From positions 148,019 through 212,018 of the forward strand of contig JAFLEH010000007.1 of assembly GCA_017301995.1 (NCBI GenBank): DNA of 64,000 nt, written 5' to 3'. The position numbers and the translations under genes are program-made. Below the pieces are notes generated by a model. It saw only the letters and a program-made list of their open reading frames with translations, made no database searches and was not told the origin of the DNA. Origin of the DNA: Verrucomicrobiota bacterium. Lineage in GTDB: Bacteria > Verrucomicrobiota > Verrucomicrobiia > Verrucomicrobiales > Akkermansiaceae. This document shows, piece by piece, positions 59,138-64,000 of the stretch (positions are counted from its first letter, which is position 1; each line of letters begins with the position of its first letter).

Positions 59138-61693
59138 TCACTCTTGGGAAACGTACAACCTGCCGAAAAGCCGACCCTCGGGTGCCGATGCCTTCGGAAT
59201 GGTGACCGTCACCGTTTCGAGGCCTGAGGACGGGGTGTTGGGAGCGATGGTGAAGAAGCCACCCGATGACGCGGGAATCACGGCTTGGTTCCAGTTGCTG
59301 AGGTCCGCGCTGTATTCGAATACCTGCGTGGTGTCGGATACGGATTCGGTGCGGCGGACGAAGGAAAACACCAGATTTCCCGCGTTGCTTGCGCCGGTCG
59401 GGAGCTTCGCCAGGGAGGGAGTCCTCGGGTCGCCGTTCAGGACGTATTCCAGCAGGTTGTTCATGCCGTCGGTATCCGGATCGGCTTCCGGATTTGAGTT
59501 GGTTAGACCGGAGAAACCGCCCGCCCAATTGGCATAGCCACCGGCCGCCGGGGTCAGCGTCCAGTTGGTGATGTCATGGTTTTCGAAGGATCCGCCGGTG
59601 CGGGCGGTGAAGCCGACCCACGCTTTGCCCTCGGAATCGAGCGCGCCGGTGGAGGCGAGGTTTACGTTGAGACTATCCACCACGAGGATGCTGTTGATCC
59701 GGATGTCGAGGTCGCCGGGGCGATAGGAAATCTGGACCTGGAACGGATTGCCGGTGCGCGCGGTGTCGGTTAGGTCGGGCGCCAGGTTGACGGTGTGGAC
59801 GGTGAGCCCGGGCACCGTTGCGAGGTTCACGGTTGCGAGATTGGTGGTGCCGTTCAGCACCAGCAGTCGTGCGGCGCTGGCCTCTCCCGTGTTCAGATAG
59901 GAGTCGAAGCAGATGTTCAGCGCGCCCGAGGGCAGGCCGTTCTCCTGAGGGGTGGTGGGCATGGTTTCGGTGCGCCGGACGTTGCTGTGGATCACCATTG
60001 CCATGCCGTCGGCTCCGTCGTTGGGCTGGGCGGTGGTGAATTGGAAACCGAACGAGGTGTCGAAGCCATAGCTCAGCGGCTGCTTGTAGCGGAACCACGC
60101 CGCGCCGGTGGTGGAGTTGAGGTCCGGGGTGAGGCGCAGGCGTTTCACGTTGCCTCCTTGCGGCAGGGTGGCATAGGCGTTGACGATCGCCGCCTGGCCC
60201 AACAGATGGATTTCGGAACCGGCAATATCGAAATCGCCATACGCGATCTGGTTCACGGTGGGATTGGCGACCTGGACCGTGACGCTGGCGGTCTTGACTC
60301 CGCCGGCCGCCGCGGTCGCGGTGAACACGTAGGTGGTGGTGGCCGTGGGGCTGACGACGATGGTGCCATTGGGATCCAAATCGCCGATGCCTTCGTTGGC
60401 GGAGAGTGTGGCGGCACCGGTGGAACTCCAGGTTAGGCTAACCGACTCGCCGATGAGGATGGACGAAAAGTCCGAGGATGCGGCAAGAATAGGAACCATC
60501 GAGGCGCCGGGCAGCGGAATGTTCGCCGTGGTGAATCGCGCGGTCGGCATGTAGTAGTCGAACGCGGTCATGTTCTCGATCATGTTCCAGGTTGAACCGT
60601 CGTCGCTGGATTCCATGATCCATTGCAAAGGGTCGCGCTCGGGCGAATCGTTGGCGGTGACGATCTGATAGCGGTCGATGTCCACATTGGCGCCGAAATC
60701 GAACACCAGCGGCTTGTTGTTTCCGTCGAGCCATTTGGTGGCGGAATTGTTATCAATGGCCATGAGCGCGCCTTCGGCGGCGGTGGTGGCGTTAGATCCG
60801 CCGGGATTGGCGACATCAACGGGCGTGACGGCGGTGCCGCCGTTGGTGAACTTGAAGTCCGCGAGCTGGATCGTGGTACCGCTGCGGAGCTTCATCGGAG
60901 TGAACCGGACGTACCTCGTGTTGACCGCGCCACCGCTGACGGAACGGACGAGCACCGAGGCGGTCGAAGTGCCGCCCGCGGAAGTGGCGGTTAGGGTAAA
61001 GGTGGTGTCGGCGCTATCCGGAGGGTCGATGGCCGTGGTTCCCGCCACCGGGTTGACCGAACCCACGCCGTGGTCGATGGAGGCCGAATCGGCCCGCTCA
61101 AGCGACCATGAGACGCTGGTGGTTTCGCCATCCGCGACCACCACGCCGGTTGGTGTGAAACTGAGTATCTCCGGAATCACCGTGGCGGGCACGCTGAAGG
61201 ACTGATACTCCCTGCGGTTGGTGGTGGTGGGGTAGTTCTTCACCACATCGATGAGGGTCCAACTGGTCTGGTCGGCGCTACCTTCGAGAGTCCAGCTCAC
61301 CGGGTCGCGCTCGGTGGCGTCGTTGGCCGTGGCGAAGCGGTAGCCGTCAACGGTGGTTGGCGCGGTGAACGCGAAGACGAGGCCCTTCTTGTTGAAATCC
61401 AACCACTTGGTGATGACCGAGCCGTCCTTGACATAGGCGGGAACCTCTCCCGCCGGGTTGGAGCCTCCGGGATTGCTGACGGTGGCGCTTCCCCATGCGA
61501 CCGCGGAGCCTGCCAGGCGGAACTCGAATTCCGCCATCTGGATGCTGTTGGAACCCGCGTCGTTGCGGAGTTTGGTGGGCGTCCACCGGTAATACTGATA
61601 GGTTTTCTCCGCGGCGGAGGCCGGGATGGCGGGGATGAAGGCCAGCGCGATAAAACGGGCCAGCCTGGCGCGGATGGTCGATGTGGTATTCAT
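59138..61693 (-). CDS. Secreted multidomain discoidin/lectin-like protein
   Basis: 851 residues from the ATG at 61693 (MNTTSTIRARLARFIALAFIPAIPASA signal peptide). Two discoidin (F5/8 type C)-like domains: residues ~30-160 (YYRWTPTKLRN...VITKWLDFNKKGLVFAF...ATERDPVSWTLEGSADQTSW) and ~260-390 (VRFTPMKLRS...SATKWLDGNNKPLVFDF...SPERDPLQWIMESSDDGSTW). Each is followed by an Ig-like linker (SFTPTGVVVADGETTSVSWSL; AASSDFSSILIGESVSLTWSS). An L-type lectin/LamG-like region (~520-720) and a calcium-binding type 3 repeat (NPEADPDTDGMNNLLEYVLNGD) precede a conserved C-terminal VFEYSADLSNW domain. A carbohydrate- or surface-binding secreted protein, perhaps exported by the type II system next door. Confidence 0.82.
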   Translation of the reverse strand: MNTTSTIRARLARFIALAFIPAIPASAAEKTYQYYRWTPTKLRNDAGSNSIQMAEFEFRLAGSAVAWGSATVSNPGGSNPAGEVPAYVKDGSVITKWLDFNKKGLVFAFTAPTTVDGYRFATANDATERDPVSWTLEGSADQTSWTLIDVVKNYPTTTNRREYQSFSVPATVIPEILSFTPTGVVVADGETTSVSWSLERADSASIDHGVGSVNPVAGTTAIDPPDSADTTFTLTATSAGGTSTASVLVRSVSGGAVNTRYVRFTPMKLRSGTTIQLADFKFTNGGTAVTPVDVANPGGSNATTAAEGALMAIDNNSATKWLDGNNKPLVFDFGANVDIDRYQIVTANDSPERDPLQWIMESSDDGSTWNMIENMTAFDYYMPTARFTTANIPLPGASMVPILAASSDFSSILIGESVSLTWSSTGAATLSANEGIGDLDPNGTIVVSPTATTTYVFTATAAAGGVKTASVTVQVANPTVNQIAYGDFDIAGSEIHLLGQAAIVNAYATLPQGGNVKRLRLTPDLNSTTGAAWFRYKQPLSYGFDTSFGFQFTTAQPNDGADGMAMVIHSNVRRTETMPTTPQENGLPSGALNICFDSYLNTGEASAARLLVLNGTTNLATVNLATVPGLTVHTVNLAPDLTDTARTGNPFQVQISYRPGDLDIRINSILVVDSLNVNLASTGALDSEGKAWVGFTARTGGSFENHDITNWTLTPAAGGYANWAGGFSGLTNSNPEADPDTDGMNNLLEYVLNGDPRTPSLAKLPTGASNAGNLVFSFVRRTESVSDTTQVFEYSADLSNWNQAVIPASSGGFFTIAPNTPSSGLETVTVTIPKASAPEGRLFGRLYVSQE

Positions 61694-61795
61694 TTGGTTT
61701 TGGGTATGGGTTGGCTTTTTCGGGGTGTGTACAAAGCCCGACCGGGGAAATGCCATTGATTTCCACGTTGGCTGTCCCGGAGGCATGCGGATGGG

Positions 61796-62851
61796 TTATT
61801 TCCGCCGCCGGAAGAATGCGAGCGTGCCGAGCAGACCGAGCGTTCCGAAGGTCGGTTCGGGAACGAGCGTGCCATGCAGTTGGAGTTCGCCGAACTGGAA
61901 GCTGTTCGCGTTCCCGCTCGACCGAAGACCGGTGACAACGAATTGATAGTCGCGGTAGGGGGTGGAGTTTGCGAAAGAGACGGTGTCGCTCTCATACATG
62001 CCCATTTCGCCGCCAATCGGTTGGTTGGTCACGATGTCGGTGAAGTTGATCCCATCGGTGGAGCCACGGAGAGTGAACGACGCGACATCCCGGGCGGGCG
62101 CGTCGTCGGCTTGGGAGAGGGTCAGCGCGGTGACGAGGGAGTAGTTGCCGGTTGGGGCGGAAAAAGTGAGGCCGTTGCCTTCCTTGCCAAAATTGAGGTA
62201 CTTTGTGGATGGGTCGTTATCAACGGCTTTGGCGGGAGACTCGCCGCCGGGATAGGTGCCCGACCCGTAGGCTCCGACGACAAACGGCTGAAGTTCGGTC
62301 ACGGAGGTGCCCGGGTCGAACAGACCGAGAAGACTGATCTCTCCGATTTGCATGGAGTTCGCGGCTCCCGAGTTCCGCACGGTCGGGAAGATCACCCGAT
62401 AGTAGGAGTAGGCGGTATCGTTGCTGAAAGTCAGCGATTGGCTGTAAACGGTGTGGTCGCCACTGAGAACGGTGTTTCGTCCGGTGGGGAGCGCCAGGCC
62501 GCCGCTGGAGATGCCGGTCCAATTCGATCCGTCGTTGGAGCCTTCGAGCGTATAGGACGCAGGGTCCCGCTCGGAAGCGTCATTGGCGGTGACCAGGGTC
62601 ATGCGGGTGACGGGGACCGCCGCGTTGCCGCCCGAGATGATGACACCGGTGTTCAGCTCATCAAAGTTGAGGTACTTGGTGTAATAGTTCCCGTCGATGG
62701 TTTTCGGAGGCGATTCGTCGGTGGGAAAATTGCCCGAAGTTCCGCTGGCCGTTCCTCCGGCGGTGACATCGAACCAAACCGCGGCGGCTTGGAGGGCGGA
62801 AATGGACATCATGGAGATGGTGCCGGTGACGAGTATTCTATAGGGCTTCAT
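61796..62851 (-). CDS. Discoidin-like PEP-CTERM protein
   Basis: 351 residues with a signal peptide (MKPYRILVTGTISMMSISALQAAA). Two discoidin-like repeats: PPKTIDGNYYTKYLNFDELNTGVII...ASERDPASYTLEGSNDGSNWTGI and PAKAVDNDPSTKYLNFGKEGNGLTF...APARDVASFTLRGSTDGINFTDI. They share the (A/S)ERDP-SYTLEGS block with the neighbouring 851-residue protein. The C-terminus is a PEP-CTERM signal: LVPEPT, a short hydrophobic helix and FFRRRK. It is therefore predicted to be exosortase-processed, whereas its downstream neighbour is not. Same strand, 102-base gap. Confidence 0.85.
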   Translation of the reverse strand: MKPYRILVTGTISMMSISALQAAAVWFDVTAGGTASGTSGNFPTDESPPKTIDGNYYTKYLNFDELNTGVIISGGNAAVPVTRMTLVTANDASERDPASYTLEGSNDGSNWTGISSGGLALPTGRNTVLSGDHTVYSQSLTFSNDTAYSYYRVIFPTVRNSGAANSMQIGEISLLGLFDPGTSVTELQPFVVGAYGSGTYPGGESPAKAVDNDPSTKYLNFGKEGNGLTFSAPTGNYSLVTALTLSQADDAPARDVASFTLRGSTDGINFTDIVTNQPIGGEMGMYESDTVSFANSTPYRDYQFVVTGLRSSGNANSFQFGELQLHGTLVPEPTFGTLGLLGTLAFFRRRK

Positions 62852-62892
62852 GGTTTGTTTCCGGTTAGGGGAGTGGTGTCTAACCGCACAAG

Positions 62893-62921
62893 ATACGACG
62901 ACTAATGGGGTCCGCCGTCAA
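62893..62921 (-). promoter_or_regulatory. Promoter of the discoidin-like PEP-CTERM gene
   Basis: Minus strand: TTGACG (62921-62916), 17-bp spacer, TCGTAT (62898-62893), about 41 bases before the ATG at 62851. Confidence 0.45.
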
Positions 62922-62987
62922 GCCGAAAGTGTCGAAAATGTTACAAAATTGCGCTTTTTGCGCCCATTTTTGGACCCTGTCGGAATA

Positions 62988-63728
62988 TCAGGATATGCGC
63001 AGTGCAAGCGCCACCCGCCGGATTCCCTCCAGCGTGAGATCCGGATCGACCGCCTGGATTTCCGGTAGACCGGCGGCGAGCAACTCCGCGTCGCCCCCGG
63101 TGGCGACGATCACCGGATCGCAGCCCATTTCCGCTTTGATCTTTTCGAGGATGCCCCTGACCATCCCGCGGTAGCCGATCACCGCGCCGACCTGCATTGC
63201 CTGGACAGTGGTTTTCCCGATGGCGGACGCGGGTTCCTCCAGTTCGATGGCCGGGAGCAGTGCGGTGGCTTGTGAAAGGTAGCGGGTCATGGCGGAAACG
63301 CCCGGCGCGATGGCTCCTCCGCAATAGGCCGGGGCGGCGGAGACCACATCGAATGTCACGGCGGTGCCGGAATCCACCACCACGGCCGGTGTGCCGTAGC
63401 GTGCCATCACGCCCACCGCGTTGGCCAGCCGGTCCGCGCCGATCTGCGAGGGTTCCGGATAGTCGATGCCCATTCCCAACGGACTGGTCGCGTCCAAACG
63501 GTGGGCGGGGCCTCGGCGGGACAGATATCCGAGCAGAACCGCTTCCCTAACGGGAACCACCGAGGCCACCACGGCGGCGTCGAATGCCGTGGAGCCCAAC
63601 AGTTTGGCCAGGGAATCCTCCGAAATCTCCGCGGTGGGCATCATGGCGCGCCATTCGGATAGGCCGGACTCGTCCGCCAGCGCGAACTTGGTCCGGGTGT
63701 TGGAGTTATCGACGAGCAGCCAGGTCAT
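62988..63728 (-). CDS. coaX: Type III pantothenate kinase
   Basis: 246 residues. WLLVDNSNTRTKFAL (phosphate-binding DxGNTxxK variant DNSNTRTK), IDYPEPSQIGADRLANAVGV (GADR motif), VVVDSGTAVTFDVV (catalytic DxGTA) and YCGGAIAPGVSAM match CoaX. It phosphorylates pantothenate in the first step of CoA synthesis and needs a monovalent cation; it is feedback-insensitive. It lies nine bases downstream of a partial gene in the same orientation. A Cys-free core and normal length indicate an active enzyme. Confidence 0.95.
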   Translation of the reverse strand: MTWLLVDNSNTRTKFALADESGLSEWRAMMPTAEISEDSLAKLLGSTAFDAAVVASVVPVREAVLLGYLSRRGPAHRLDATSPLGMGIDYPEPSQIGADRLANAVGVMARYGTPAVVVDSGTAVTFDVVSAAPAYCGGAIAPGVSAMTRYLSQATALLPAIELEEPASAIGKTTVQAMQVGAVIGYRGMVRGILEKIKAEMGCDPVIVATGGDAELLAAGLPEIQAVDPDLTLEGIRRVALALRIS

Positions 63729-63737
63729 GGTTCGGGG

Positions 63738-64000
63738 TTACCAGCGGGTTGAGTTGTAATAGTCATGGCCGTCGATGCCGAGCCTCGGTTCGGCGGACCC
63801 TGCCTTTACGGTTAGGATACCGTCGTTGAGGCGGAGTTTCAGTGGCCCGGTTAGGGCGCCGGGCTCCAGCCAGAATCTGATCTCGAGGCCGGTGATGCCG
63901 AGGTCGGGATCTCCGGTCATGCGGGTGTCCGCGGGTTCCAGTTCGCGGCCGTCGGCGAGGATCAGGCGCGCTTGTTTTGTCAGGTCGTGCGGTTGTTTTC
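63738..64000 (-). CDS. Hypothetical protein, C-terminal part (partial)
   Basis: The minus-strand frame is open to the right edge of the window, so the N-terminus is missing. At least 87 residues: KQPHDLTKQARLILADGRELE..., VTGLEIRFWLEP-like ITGLEIRFWLEPGALTGPLKLRLNDGILTVKAGSAEPRLG and the end DGHDYYNSTRW. A beta-rich segment with no recognised family. It lies nine bases upstream of coaX, so it is probably in one operon with it. Confidence 0.6.
   Translation of the reverse strand, partial: KQPHDLTKQARLILADGRELEPADTRMTGDPDLGITGLEIRFWLEPGALTGPLKLRLNDGILTVKAGSAEPRLGIDGHDYYNSTRW

Noticed and set aside
1..64000. tRNA or rRNA genes
   Set aside because: I looked for cloverleaf-like and rRNA-like sequence and saw none, but a tRNA could be missed by eye; a covariance search would settle it.

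Overview
The window looks like a chromosomal segment from a GC-rich verrucomicrobial bacterium of the Luteolibacter/Haloferula type. The evidence is three tandem signal-peptide sulfatases, mannosidases and other glycosidases, three PEP-CTERM sorted proteins, a verrucomicrobial-style discoidin/lectin protein and many intergenic palindromic repeats. The assignment rests on gene content only; there is no rRNA in the window and I saw no tRNA.

Layout. 1-4.2 kb: three overlapping sulfatase genes. 4.6-6.9 kb: two PEP-CTERM proteins and a small membrane protein. 6.9-11 kb: housekeeping (rpmI, rplT, an endonuclease/exonuclease/phosphatase protein, fusA) with clear terminators. 11-19.8 kb: a perfect 31-bp inverted-repeat element, a minimal metallopeptidase, a DUF3500 protein, an aldehyde dehydrogenase pair separated by a 7-bp tandem repeat, a UbiE-type methyltransferase, a GH30-like glycosidase and an unknown acidic-tailed protein. 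19.9-24.9 kb: hom, a VC0807-like membrane protein, a pterin carbinolamine dehydratase, a lipoprotein and an ABC exporter. 24.9-26.3 kb: a REP-associated tyrosine transposase inside its own palindromic repeats plus a long heptanucleotide array. 26.4-31.5 kb: an RsmA-Nudix fusion converging on a GH92/GH125 alpha-mannosidase operon.

31.5-45 kb is the accessory region. It holds a 63-bp palindromic tandem array, further dispersed repeats, a type IIG restriction-modification enzyme (with a repeat inserted in frame and a low-GC target recognition segment), a 1978-residue STAND NTPase with an N-terminal Cap4/DUF4297-like nuclease domain (Avs-like, low GC, clearly foreign), a truncated remnant of a DUF2326/ABC-three-component defence system, and a ParE-type toxin-antitoxin pair bracketed by long direct repeats. 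This is a defence island, and the Avs-like gene is the best candidate for an interesting new system.

45-51 kb: a sugar-use block (FucP-like MFS transporter, ROK kinase, GH5-like glycosidase, XylR-type regulator). 51-59 kb: an NhaC-type antiporter and a type IV pilus/type II secretion cluster with two PilB-like ATPases, PilC and a pseudopilin. 59-64 kb: a secreted multidomain discoidin/lectin protein, a discoidin-like PEP-CTERM protein, coaX and one partial gene.

Two window-wide patterns stand out. Several genes have a TTGNNN / N16-17 / TANNNT promoter ending only about 6-9 nt before the start codon, which implies leaderless or nearly leaderless mRNAs. The words CTAACC/GGTTAG (with CTAGG, TTAGG, CTATCC) are strikingly common inside GC-rich genes and force rare codons, but are much scarcer in the Avs-like gene.
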